Shown here: positions 24,000-36,000 of the stretch, piece by piece
Layout of the letters: every line of letters starts with the position of its first letter
How positions within the stretch are numbered: the stretch's first letter is position 1
Source: Symbiodinium natans
Lineage: Eukaryota; Sar; Dinophyceae; Suessiales; Symbiodiniaceae
Direction: 5' to 3'
NCBI GenBank assembly: GCA_905221605.1
Contig: CAJNDS010002829.1
Coordinates: forward strand, 208,501 to 266,076
Length of the DNA stretch: 57,576 bases
The notes under the pieces: model-generated
What the model saw: the letters and a program-made list of their open reading frames with translations, nothing else
Told to the model about the DNA's origin: nothing
Database searches by the model: none
Position numbers and translations under genes: made by a program

Positions 24000-25950
24000 A
24001 CACACAAGAAACAATCATTGTTGAACTTGAGCTTCATCGCATACTTTCAATTGCTGGATGCTTAGCCATCCTTGGCACATCGATGTTGCACCAAAAACCC
24101 ATCCACTCCTCAGCACCAGCGAAAGAAAACAAGTCGTGACTCACGAGTTGCAACCCTCTATTCAAGCAACTCGAGTCAAATGACTTCAACGTTTTGGATC
24201 CGTCATCCAATCCGTTTTGTTCGGACATGTGGAGTGTGCATGCTATGTCCAGTCATTCAGTTAAATCACAAACCAACTGAATTTGCTGCGAAACCACTCG
24301 TCCTGTCTCTCTTCGCTTCCGACGTAGAGAATACGAACTTCATCTCCAGCGAAAGCTTGTAGATAGCCAGGAGAAACGTCAACGACCTTGCAAGGCGCAA
24401 AAACTACCCTTCAAAGTTTCTACTACCGACTGCTCATTTTTACATCCGAATATTGACATCCAGCACGTTCAGCTCTGCTTAGAATGGGACATCTCGTTGC
24501 ACGGTCATGAGCTCGCCCTTTCGCACGGCCATAGGCGCCATAACCAACGCGCTGCAATTGAGAAGCTTTCTAATCCACATTAAGTGGCACTCTGCAAGTT
24601 CGAGAACGAATGCCCCTAACTAAACAGACCTCCATGTGAACCCAGATCCCAAATGGAAAGAAGGGCAAATTCCTAATGAACCTGCTGCCATTGCAGCCTG
24701 GATGTTTGATGATTGCTGCACATGGCGGCATATGCTGGCATCATGCATTCAAAAGCTGCACAATAACACAAGTACACGCAAGAGCCACCTGATTGTTCAC
24801 GACCTGGCTGACAAGCAATTTCGAAAACTAGATGCTTCGACCAACTCTCGAGACAGAGTTGGCTCCTCAACGGACGTTCAAAGATTTGAGAACCAAGCGC
24901 CAGGCCAAAATTGCTTTGATCATGGCTGCAACAGCTCAGAGCTCAGATCCTTGTCTTGAATGTATGAACACCTTGCAAGCATACCCAAGAATCCTGGCCA
25001 CCGGAAAGCAAGGTTGAATTAGAGAGGATCAAGTTGTTGCTGTACGCAAACATGCATCACTATGTCGTAACTACTTTGACATGTTGAGCCGGAGCCACAA
25101 GCACATGCCGTCAATCCCCAAACTTTCATGTCAACGACACATCTCAACACGTCGGGGAATGTATGTTAGGGTTTTGGAAAAGATTCGTGCTCACTCTTCA
25201 CGCTTAGCAAGTGATTATGTGGCTATGTGAAGCAAGGTTTATGTGTCTTGTACCCCCAAAAGGACGCCCAATATACACACTCACCAAGATCAAAGAGGAG
25301 CTTTGTATACACTCACCAATAACAGTAATATGAACCCTACTTCATGTCCTGTTCGAACACAACGATAACCTACTCCCTGAAAAGTTGGTTCGCAAGCTAG
25401 CACCCTTCGTATGCTGATGATTTCTCAGCTCACGAAGCATAAGGGCGATCGATGTTGAGGGCGGGGGAAGCTTCATGGGCTCCCGATCCTGAGGATACGT
25501 CTAAAAAATGGGGGCGGGTGCTGACCCTCCCCAAACCTACGCTCAGTAGCTTCAACTTGCCAAACGAAACGTTTGGATGTTGCATGCCGCTTCCCAAAGA
25601 CCAGGCGTTGAAATTGTCATTTTGTATTACAAAGAGGTCTGATTACGTCAGGTGGTGCGTGGTGGCAAGATGGCTGAATTCCACGAGGAGGCTTGGGAAG
25701 GGGGTGGGGGGCGGCTTCTCAATTTCCAAGCTAGAGGGTTAAGGGGACAGGGGACAGGGCCAGCGGGGGGACACAAAAATTAGGGGCTGCCAGTTCCAGC
25801 CGGCGCAGCTGCTCTAGGCTCGGTGACATGCCTGGCATTGAGCCTGACGGCTTGCGTTTACACTCCCCCACAATAGCCGCGCCTGCGAAGGATGCAACTT
25901 CCGACTGGTACTGATGAAACGAACAGGACAATCACGCGTTATATTTGCAG
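24000..25950. other. Stretch without a confident gene
   Basis: Scattered short plus-strand open segments exist, for example TLETELAPQRTFKDLRTKRQ near 24,845, which could be a coil exon. None has a convincing pair of splice sites. Nothing else was seen. Confidence 0.5.
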
Positions 25951-25964
25951 GAGGGGGGAGGTTC

Positions 25965-26145
25965 TTATGTTCATTGCTCGAACATCCGAGGAGTAGAGAG
26001 TTGATCTAAATTCCACCCTCTTTCTTGTGTGAATTATTCGAAAAGTAGAGAGAAGCTGAGAATTGATCCAAATTCCACCCCCTTGTTTCTTGTTTCTATT
26101 TCTTGTGTTCATTATTCGAAAAATCAGAGGAGTAGAGAATCAAAA
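25965..26145 (+). repeat. Tandem repeat of about 65-80 bases, 2.5 copies
   Basis: Copies start at 25,968, 26,030 and 26,108. Each contains ATTATTCGAAAA or a variant, then a GAGTAGAGA motif; the first two continue TTGATCCAAATTCCACCC and end in a T-rich CTTGTTTC stretch. Confidence 0.75.
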
Positions 26146-26539
26146 GAGAATAATTTAAATGGGAAGAAAGTCTTTTCTGACGCAATCAAAAAGCGGGGAG
26201 GTTGAGAGGGGGCGCACCTCCCCCCATTTCCTTCTTGTTGAGCCCTCCATGGACCCTCCACCGAAAAATTTAACGACCCCGGTGCATTCGCCAAGTCGCA
26301 TGAGAAGAAGCTGCTGCGTTACGACTAACACATACAGCATCCCAAGACCCACAAGGCCAAATTTCCCGAAGCCGGCTGTTCAAGCGCCGCAGTGTATCAG
26401 GCAACAGATCCGTCACCTTAGTGCATGCATTGTGATCCCCCGCCCGGACACCGAAGTTCCAGTACCCGGAAGGCAAGTCGCAGAGCCATTGGGCCGAGAC
26501 TAAGATCTGTAGACACTGAACACAAAGCGCGTAGACACT

Positions 26540-27338
26540 GTGAAGGCTCTACCGTGCGTAGAACCGCATGAGAACCGGGTTCACGCACGTCTGCAGATCT
26601 TGCGTGCGACGATACAACTGGATGAGGCAAGACATGACATCGCGGTTGTGCGCAATAAACTTGCGATTCAGCTCCAGCCTAGGCCGGCAATGCCAAAGCA
26701 CCTTCATCCGGAGGGTAAAGGTTTTGGGAAAGGTACTGGTAAGGGGGCCTGGACGGGGAGCAGGTAAAGGGAAAAAGGGTTCCAGGGCAAGAAGAACCGC
26801 TTTGCATCTCATTTTGTAGAAAAAAGGCGGCCAGCGCGCAAACACCGTGCCGCCCCCCATTGACGGTTGGCGGGGGTGAAGGTCCAGGATCAGGATGTGC
26901 CGGATGACGGCTGTTGCGCAGTCTTGAAAAAGTAAGCGAGTGGCTAAAATAGCTGGAGACAAAATCCAAGATTGGCTGACAGAAACCCGCAAAACACGGA
27001 AGCTGAGCCGAAACCTGCGAGAAAACCAACTCCGATGGTCACCTGGCCACACCAACAACCAAGTGCTGAAAAAAACGAAAGGAGATGAAAATGAAGGGAA
27101 CCCTCAGAGAAGAAACCGCAGCACCGAGGTCAAAGCGCCAAGGTTCGCGGCAAGGATTGCCCAAGCCGAATGGGATGATGAGGTGGCCCTCACTACGATC
27201 CCCAAACTTCAGAAAGCCCTTGAAGAGGGAGAGAAACTTCCGGGCAACTTGATCATAACTAGAGAAGCTAGTGACATTGATGAAGCGCAGGCTCTCCTGA
27301 ATGCGTACTACCTCTGGGGCCGCTTAGTGTTGCGCTAA
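26540..27338 (+). pseudogene. Hypothetical coding remnant, coil plus Gly/Lys-rich tract
   Basis: Two plus-strand open segments look coding in composition. The first (about 26,570-26,765) reads RLQILRATIQLDEARHDIAV and ends in EGKGFGKGTGKG. The second (26,940-27,338) includes KAPRFAARIAQAEWDDEVAL and EASDIDEAQALLNAYYLWGR and stops at 27,338. They are in different frames and separated by a stop. They may be exons of one gene or a decayed repeat-encoded protein. No domain is recognised. Confidence 0.3.
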
Positions 27339-27512
27339 CGGTACAAAGTGACAGCATGTCACCAGCTGCTGCCATCCGGTGTCCCAAAGACCAGCATCGG
27401 CCAGAGGTGGAAGCTCGAGGTGCGCCAGCTTGGCAATGAGCCACCCAGACCTTAAGCCCCCTACGACGGTCACCATCAGACATGAGTCAGGCACACCTAT
27501 GGTGACGACGTG

Positions 27513-27595
27513 GATTTTTTTCCTAACGGCAAATGGGGGTGCAAAGCACTCTCCCGCTTTGTTTACTGGGAAACCTTTCACTCGGAAGCTGGAAC
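27513..27595 (+). repeat. Dispersed repeat, copy 1 (inverted partner at 31,438-31,520)
   Basis: This 83-base segment matches the reverse complement of 31,438-31,520 at roughly 80 percent by eye. The shared reading frame is F-N-G-K-x-G-x-x-A-L-S-x-F (here DFFPNGKWGCKALSRFVYWE). It is followed by a Thr-coding stretch (ACT codons) that leads into the giant ACT repeat. It looks like an exon of a duplicated gene family or a mobile sequence. Confidence 0.65.
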
Positions 27596-27756
27596 CAATC
27601 TGAAGTTTCAACCTAAACCCCAAACTCTGAAACCCCAACCAGTTCCATTTTTACGAGGAGAGGACGATGACTTCGACTGCGACTACGACCAATACTACGA
27701 CTACCACTACCAGTACTACTACTGCTGCTGGGACGAACACTGCTGCTGCTTCTTAC

Positions 27757-28855
<1,099 letters not shown>

Positions 28856-28859
28856 GTTG

Positions 28860-31000
28860 TTAATTTCGCGGTGGGGCCTAGTGATTTTTGCGAGTACCCA
28901 GCAACGCTCGTAAGGTCACTGACGAACAACCTGGACAACGTCCAGGTTATTCAGCCAAAAATGCGTGAGCCCATCAAAAGAAAGTCTCTGTCTCGGCCAA
29001 GCTCCAAAAGTCGGTCGGGCTTGGTGGTGGCCTGTGGAACATTTGCTCTCTCTGCAAAAACATCCGTATTTATCGGCGAAGCCTCAGAAACACTTGTGGA
29101 TGTTGCATTCTGGCAGAGCCAGACAATTCATGTTTCTTCCACCCAAAACCAAAACCCTAACTTGCACCGTGAAAATAACAAAGCAAGCGGCTCTGCTTAC
29201 AGCGCGCGACAAACTTGTCCTGTGGACAAGACGGCCCGACGTCCCGTCTGGAGCCACACTGTCCACGCCATAAATCTTGGTTCCATAACCATGCCTTCAG
29301 AGATCTCAGGTTATTCAGCTAAGCAAACTCACAGCCTCCTTTGTGTCGCCGTTAGCAGATGCGGCCAAGGCTTTCCGCTTTCAACACGGCAGCATAAGGT
29401 GAGATGTGGCACAGCGAAGTGCAGGAACAAGAAGAACGACACCACCACCGACGAAACCAACCAAACAACCCAGGGGGGAACACATCATAAACACAATCAA
29501 ATTTCCATTATTGGTTCAACATGAACAAAAATTGTAAATTACCACTTGAATTATATGATAAAACTAATTTTAAAAACAACATTGAATAATAGCAATCAAT
29601 GTATTAATGGCAGGCTTTGCAGCTTCTTATAAGTTTGGTGGGCACGAAGCAAAGGGGAAGGTTTAAAGCTAAATTGCTATTTAAGTTGCTTCTTACGGCA
29701 AAGAACGGCCTGCTGTGCTACTGATGCAGTAAAGAGGCACCCGCTTTAAAATGGTAGCCGGAAGATGTTGCCCGTCCTTCTACCAAGTCGCCCGGAGGTG
29801 CAATACGGCCCGTCTGCGTGGCTGCTACATTGCTGCTCTTAAGTGTGGCAAGGGCGGTGCACCCGCGCTTGGCAACGGCAACATGGATGAGATGCGTCAA
29901 CCATGCAGCTGAACCAGCTCTTCATTGTCTTGCTTGTCGAGGCAAAGACTTGCCCTTTCTTCTTCTCAGAAGCCCATAGGCAACATTAAACAATGGGAAA
30001 AGCCAGACTTGGAGCATGTCTAGTCTACCATCGCCAATCTAAGTCACCAATCACTTGCGACCATGTCGATGTGCTCTGGATTCTTGTGGGTGCGCACCTG
30101 CAACAGTAAGAGTTGGAGCCCACTTATCACAACTGCGGCTGTATCCACGGTACCGTGTGTTATTGTTTATGTAAGAGTCAAAAAACTGCACTCTAATTGC
30201 ATTTTTTGCATCGAAACGTCCAAGAACCACTTTGTTCCTGCCGGTTGCAACTATGCAATACAACAGTTAGAATTGTTGGTCCAAATGTAAGAAAGACATT
30301 TCTATTCTAAGTGCTCTTTCTTGAGTGTGCGGCAGCAACTTATCCGCTAAAGTCCGCCGCCGTGCTTTTGTTTGGAAAAGCGCTTCTGCAAGACTGGTGT
30401 TTTTTTTGCTTAGCCCTGGGTGCAAGGAAGCCCCACAGCCACGGCAACAATCAACAAAAAAGTTTTCTGCAAAGACCGGCGGTGTTGTTTTTTTTGCTTA
30501 GCTCTGGCCGAGAGAGACAGCCATGGCTTAGCAAAAAGTTCTTCGAAAATTTGCGCGGCCACGGCAAAGCAAGTTTTGAAAAATTGTTTCTGCAAGACTG
30601 ATCAAAAATGCATTCTCTTGCTGCGCTTATGGCTCGACCCATCACACCCTGTCGCAGGCAAGCAACGTCATCTACGGTTAATTTTGCCTTGGCGTTGTTG
30701 TTGTGTTTATTTTTTTTCCTGTGGTTTGTTCTGCATTATGTGGTTTTCTTGTCTGGGGCTTATGCGGTTTCGGCTTTTTGGCGTCATATATGCTACCTGT
30801 AACTTTCTTTTGACCAAAAGAAAGCAATTGGAAACAATAAGTTTGCTTTTTGGAATGTGTAACTGCAATTTTATTTGCAATCGCAAAGCGCCTCATAGTT
30901 ATGTTAACATGAATTTTTGTTTGGAGATGTGACATTTTGTGTTTTGGTAGCTTTGTCGTCGTATAAATGGTCGCAGTTTTTTTTTTGGGGGGACTCGTGT
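28860..31000. other. Stretch without a confident gene, right flank of the ACT repeat
   Basis: A plus-strand frame stays open from the repeat to 29,524 (e.g. LVVACGTFALSAKTSVFIGE) but has no recognisable domain and no usable start. Apart from the direct repeats at 30.4 kb, nothing was seen. Confidence 0.5.
30384..30612 (+). repeat. Imperfect direct repeats of about 80-120 bases
   Basis: TTCTGCAAGAC/CCGG, a T-run, GCTTAGCYCTGG, then CACGGCAA and an A-rich end recur from 30,384, 30,465 and 30,588. The third copy is cut short. Confidence 0.7.
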
Positions 31001-31437
31001 TGCTAACTGTTAACATCTCCTGCTGATTTTTTGGCTTCTTTTGATGAGTTTTGGAGGGGGTCCCAAAGGGTCCCAAGAGAGGTTGCAGGGGAGTCCAAAT
31101 TCCAGGCATCCCAAGAGGGTTCCAGAGGTCCCAGAAGGGTCCCAGAAAAGGACCCAGGCGGTGCGGCGCCAGAACCCGCTGCGCCTACTTGGTGACTAAG
31201 CCGAAAAACCAACTTATCCCATTTGCGGAACCACTCCCAAAACTCAAATAGTAAGTGGAAGACATCGTTCACTTATTGCGACCAGTGTTGGCTGCTGTAA
31301 GCCAGTTGTGCTGTACTTGTGTAAGTGCCATCATCAGTATTGCAATCACTTAGTAAGTACCGCAAGCACTTATAAGCAGAGCGATCCTCCAAGTAGGAGC
31401 AGTCGTAGTAACAGTAGCACTCTCCCGTGCACGGCTT

Positions 31438-31520
31438 GGCTCCGGCATCCAAGTGAAAGTTTTCCGGTGAGTAAAGCAGGAGAGTGCTTGCAGCCCGATT
31501 TTGCCGTTAGCAAAAAAGTC
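31438..31520 (-). repeat. Dispersed repeat, copy 2 (inverted)
   Basis: On the minus strand this reads FDFFANGKIGLQALSCFTHR, parallel to DFFPNGKWGCKALSRFVYWE at 27.5 kb. On its downstream side it carries a short threonine-rich stretch (ATVTTTAPT) at the position where copy 1 has the expanded ACT tract. Confidence 0.65.
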
Positions 31521-31742
31521 GAAGTAAGGCTCGTCGCGATTTATGACGAAGTTTAAATTCTTGCAGCGGGCGGTCCAGATGGCCGTTTGCGTGAAGAGTG
31601 CAGGGCGTTGAGTTAATGTTTTCACCCGCAGAGTCGAGGTGATGTTCCAGTCGGCTTTGGCCAACAAGCCCCATTCAGCTCAGCAAAAGGGCAAAAGAGG
31701 GAGAAGGGAAGCGGAAGAGGAACAGGGAAAGGGAAAGGGAAG

Positions 31743-32095
31743 AGCGACGACGAGCGACGACGAGCGACGACGAGCGACGACGAGCGACGACAAGCGACGA
31801 CGAGCGACGACGAGCGACGACGAGCGAGGCTCGCTGCTCGGCGTCGCCCGGCGTCGCCCGGCGTCACCCGGTGACGCCGAGCGACTTTCGGCGTCGCCTG
31901 GCGTCGCTCGGCGTCGCCCGGTGTCGCTCAGCGTCGCTCGGTTGCGTGGCGGCGCTCGGCGTTGCTCGGCGTCGCTCGGCGGCGCTCCGCGCTCGACGTT
32001 GCTCGGCATTCGGCGTCGCTCGATGCTGCGCTGTGTTGCTCGTCGCTCGGTGTCGTTCAGCGCTCGGCGCGTTTCTCGGCGCTCGGCGTCTCTCG
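31743..32095 (+). repeat. Decamer array with two inverted arms
   Basis: Left arm (31,743-31,828): about nine copies of GAGCGACGAC. Right arm (31,840-32,095): degenerate copies of GGCGTCGCTC, close to the reverse complement of the left unit. The single strand could form a long GC-rich hairpin. Long reading frames on both strands here are repeat-driven. Confidence 0.88.
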
Positions 32096-32099
32096 ACAT

Positions 32100-33020
32100 A
32101 GTATTTAATTTGAGCGCAATTGGATATTTAGGGTTTCAGCTTCAGGAATCCCGAAAGCCGTACAAATTCAGCCTCAAGTGTGCACTCTTAAAGTACCAGG
32201 ATCCTCGGGCTGCAAACAGCTAGTGACCCAGTTTGGAAAGATATGGCGATAGTGGGAAACCCCAAAAGGTTCGCCACATGTTTGCGACGACGGACTGGAG
32301 CTACACTCCAGTCAGGTAGAATAGTTCCAGCTCCACCGGCTCCCCGAAGCTTGAGTTGTGAACTCGACCACAAAGCATCTGGGAAGAAATCCTGATCGAA
32401 GTTGCAATATTCCACATCTCAGCTCGTGATGCCGCCAGCAGCTGCAATGTCCGCTCGGATGAAGCTAAGACTGCCAATCCCGAGAAAGTGCCCTGAAAAG
32501 ATGTTGCGTTCTGCACACAAGTATTGGCCCAGCATTTTCATGTCGCATGCTGCGACAAAGCGGTCCGTGCCCCGGCGTTGAAAGCTGCAATGGCCACTTG
32601 AGTCATCCGTTCCAAACTGGGAGCAAAGAACTGAGAGTACTTTTTCTGCGACGATGAACGAAATGTATCGAAGAGCATGTCATAATCTCATTTCATGAAT
32701 GGTGGGTGAAATTGTCGAATATGGATGCCAACTCCGGAGACAGCTGAACGGAAGGGTCGTCTAGAGCCCCCTGCGAAGTCCAAAAACAACTTGTCGTGAG
32801 CTGTTGACGTGTGAGTACACACAGCTGGAGAAATATGAAACGATAGGGACAAATAGTATTATGCGTCGGTTCCGGACCTGGGATTCATATACTGTAATGT
32901 GGATGCATGCCGAGCAGAGCCTGCATGGGGTCTAAAGCAAATTTGGCTCGAAATCCAAACTGTAACTTTCGATTGCCTACTAGGATTGTGAAAGGTGACA
33001 CTTTGAGACAAACTTCACAT
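32100..33020. other. Upstream region of the TM9SF gene, no gene seen
   Basis: No open segment with plausible splice sites. This is the candidate promoter side of the plus-strand gene block. No TATA-like element stands out. Confidence 0.45.
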
Positions 33021-33025
33021 CAAAG

Positions 33026-36000
33026 ATGCTAGGCCTGGCTGCTAGGCACAGTTTTCGCGTGAATCGTTGTGCTTTGTTTTTCGTTGTTTGCTTTGTTGCC
33101 ATTTGGCTGAGGGCCCTGGCCGGCAGGACACGTCCGCGTCTGCCGGCCTGTAGGAGCGGACAAGGAGGCTACTAGCAGCATTGCAGCGCGGCGATGGTAC
33201 GAGGCCTTGCAGACGAACACATGTCATTCGTTTCCACGGAATGACACACTTGCATTCCCTGAAGTGCCTGCTCTTCGTGCAGCGCTGGCACTCTTATTTG
33301 CCGCGAGCCAGCGCCGTGTGCGGGCAGGCTGGTTGCGCATGTCGCTGTTGTTTCCCGGGTGAACATATTGCAATGCTCTTTAAGGCAAAGACACCCACAC
33401 CTACACGGCCGGAGAAGATGTTGTCGTATGGACAGACAAAGTGGGCCCGTACAACAACCCGCAGGCTGTCCAGCGATTACCGGCTTGTTTGGATTCATTT
33501 GATTGTGGTGATGTGCTCCCTTCACCTAGATATCAAGCCCCTCCTCCCCTCGTCGTGTTTTTCAGCATGTGTTTTGAAACAGAGCCAAACGTTAAACACG
33601 GTCTTGACGTGTGGTATCCTGGTTTTCATGTGGCTCACCAAAAGTCCGCCTTTTACCTCCAAAATACCAGACATTTGCCGCCGATATGCCACAAATTTTG
33701 CCTCGGCAGGCTGTGCTGCATTACTGTTCCAGAAAAAGCTGATTATTGAATTAGCATGTACACAATCTGCATCAGGATTTGAAACTTGCACTTGAAAATG
33801 CACACGATGGAAGCATACTTCCTGGACCCTACAACACTTTTGCCTTTAACAAGTTCACGTGAAAGACCAAACGTGGATCTTTGGCAGTTGCTTTCGTGCT
33901 CAGTCTTCTGCAAACTGTAATTGGTGCAGCTGCAACTGCCTTTCATGGCTGAGCTGCCGGAGGGTCGAGAAGGTATGGTTGTGGAGAAGTTCCGTTGAAG
34001 CACGCTTGTTTTGCATTGTTACAGTGAGTAATGAGGCTGTGTTCACATGTTGTTTCAAGCGCCCCGGATGCACATGTTGCAGATCAGTGCAGGAGACTTA
34101 CGAGTACAGTACCCTGGGCCTTTGTGAGCTGGAAGGCCGAAGTCTGTACAGCATATTCAGATATGGCTGCCACACATTTCTTCAGAACACAGAGTTCCAG
34201 ATCTAGATGCAGGTTTCTCGTTTTTTCCAAGCAGGGTCGACAGAATTCACTGCATTGACACACGCGCAAGTAATAACGATGTTTCGATCACAGCAGAAGC
34301 TTGTGAAGCCGGGTTGCAGTCGCACTGTTCGAGCTCAAAGGTGAGGATATAGCTGTGGAACAGGGTGAGTCCTGGCCTCGGCGGATGTGCTTCCATGGAT
34401 GCCTCTTGGTCCTCTTCTTCGTTTGGCAATTGACGTTTTTGAGGCTTTCCATCGGTGAGACTCTCGAAGGCCATGCCTTTTACTCCTCACCTCGGTCATC
34501 CTGCAGCATTGGAAGCATTTCGGTTTGAGGCTGCACCTAAGCTTGCAGGGTACGCTGATTGAATCGCGACGCATTGTGGCCACAATCTCAGGTTGGATAT
34601 TCATTTCGGGCAGAACAAAGCCCACACCCAGCTTTGCAGCATGGTTTTGACTGAAGAGAAGGCGAAGGTGCCCCGGCCTTTGCCCCCCATGCCCCATTGC
34701 TCTAATTGCTCCCATTGCTCCGGTTGTTTTTGCTTCCTCAGGCCCTCGCAGGCATGATCAACGACAATTACTGGTCAGCTCCCAACATGTTGGGGACTTT
34801 TAAAAGTGTAGACGACCAGCGCTATGTCTTTTACATTTACAGCAACAGGTACCAAATCTACATTGACGATTTGCCCATATGGGCGTTCGTTGGCGAGCAC
34901 TCCAAGTTCGCACTAGATGTCAGCATGGGCCTGGGTTGGAACATGTTGGAACATGCACATCCCATGAAAATAGATACAGTAGATTCGGCGTGCTGAAGGT
35001 CGGTTCTCCATGATGTACCGGGACAACAACAGGTCACTACAGCTGCCGTCTTCGGGTTCGGGAGCTGCCCCACCGGTCCCCAAACACTTGAAGGCAGAAC
35101 TGGCTTGATGATGCTGAAAAAGCATGTTTTCTGAAAGTGCCGACGCTGCAGGGTAAACCCCTTCCTCGCATCTACACTCATCGCCACTTCACACTCTTCT
35201 ACAACAACGATCAAATCATCGAGGTCGGCTGTCGAAGCGAGATATTCTTGGAAGAAGTGTTGTGCTCCAAGTTCCTCAGGTAGACATGGAGCCATCCTCA
35301 CCATGGCCAATTTATGGTGGTGCGCCACTGAACTTGTCCTACACCGTCCAATGGTTTCCGACCAGCAACGAGTTCAAGGCAGGGAATGTCACTTGTTGCC
35401 CGAAGCTAGCGGCAATGCACTCCTCCGAAGCCAGGGCAGCAAGTAGTGCGTAGTTTCGTGCAGTAATCACCCCCTGAAATAAAAATCAAAAACCGGCTCA
35501 ATTTCAAGTGTTCTTCTGATGATCGTGAATTGTCTGTCGTTACCTGGTCTCTTATCAGTGCGGTTGTTTGCTTGTATTCACGTTTGCGTTCTTGAGACCG
35601 TCTTGGCGTCCCGAGACAATCAATGCAGCTGGACTTGCCTGCAGGACAGGACCAACCGATACCTGGATCCAAAGTTTTTCGAGCACAAGGCCATGAGCTG
35701 TCAGTATGTTCCTCTTGGAGTCTCATGTTCTCCGGCACAGGTGCATTGGTTCTCCATTGTAAATTCCTTCATGCTCTGCCTGTTTTTGTGCGCGGTGGTC
35801 GCGATCATCTTGATGAAGACGCTGAAGCCGGAGCCTTTGTCTTTCAGAACGTCGAGAGGAAGAGAGAAGAAGAGAAAATCAGAGTCCCTGGGAAGGCGCG
35901 ACTTCACGCGGTACTCGGCCAGCGAGGCTGAAGAGCTGGAAAACTTAGATGGGGTCGGCTCGTACCTCAGATGGGCCGTTAAGGAGTTGCGCGCATAGCA

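Noticed and set aside
31639-32223. Long open frames on both strands over the decamer array
   Set aside because: Stop-free repeat in all frames; no domain or plausible start.
33095-33115. GCCATTT-GGCTGAG resembling the spliced leader
   Set aside because: It lies inside the TM9SF signal-peptide exon and is explained as coding sequence (VAIWLR).
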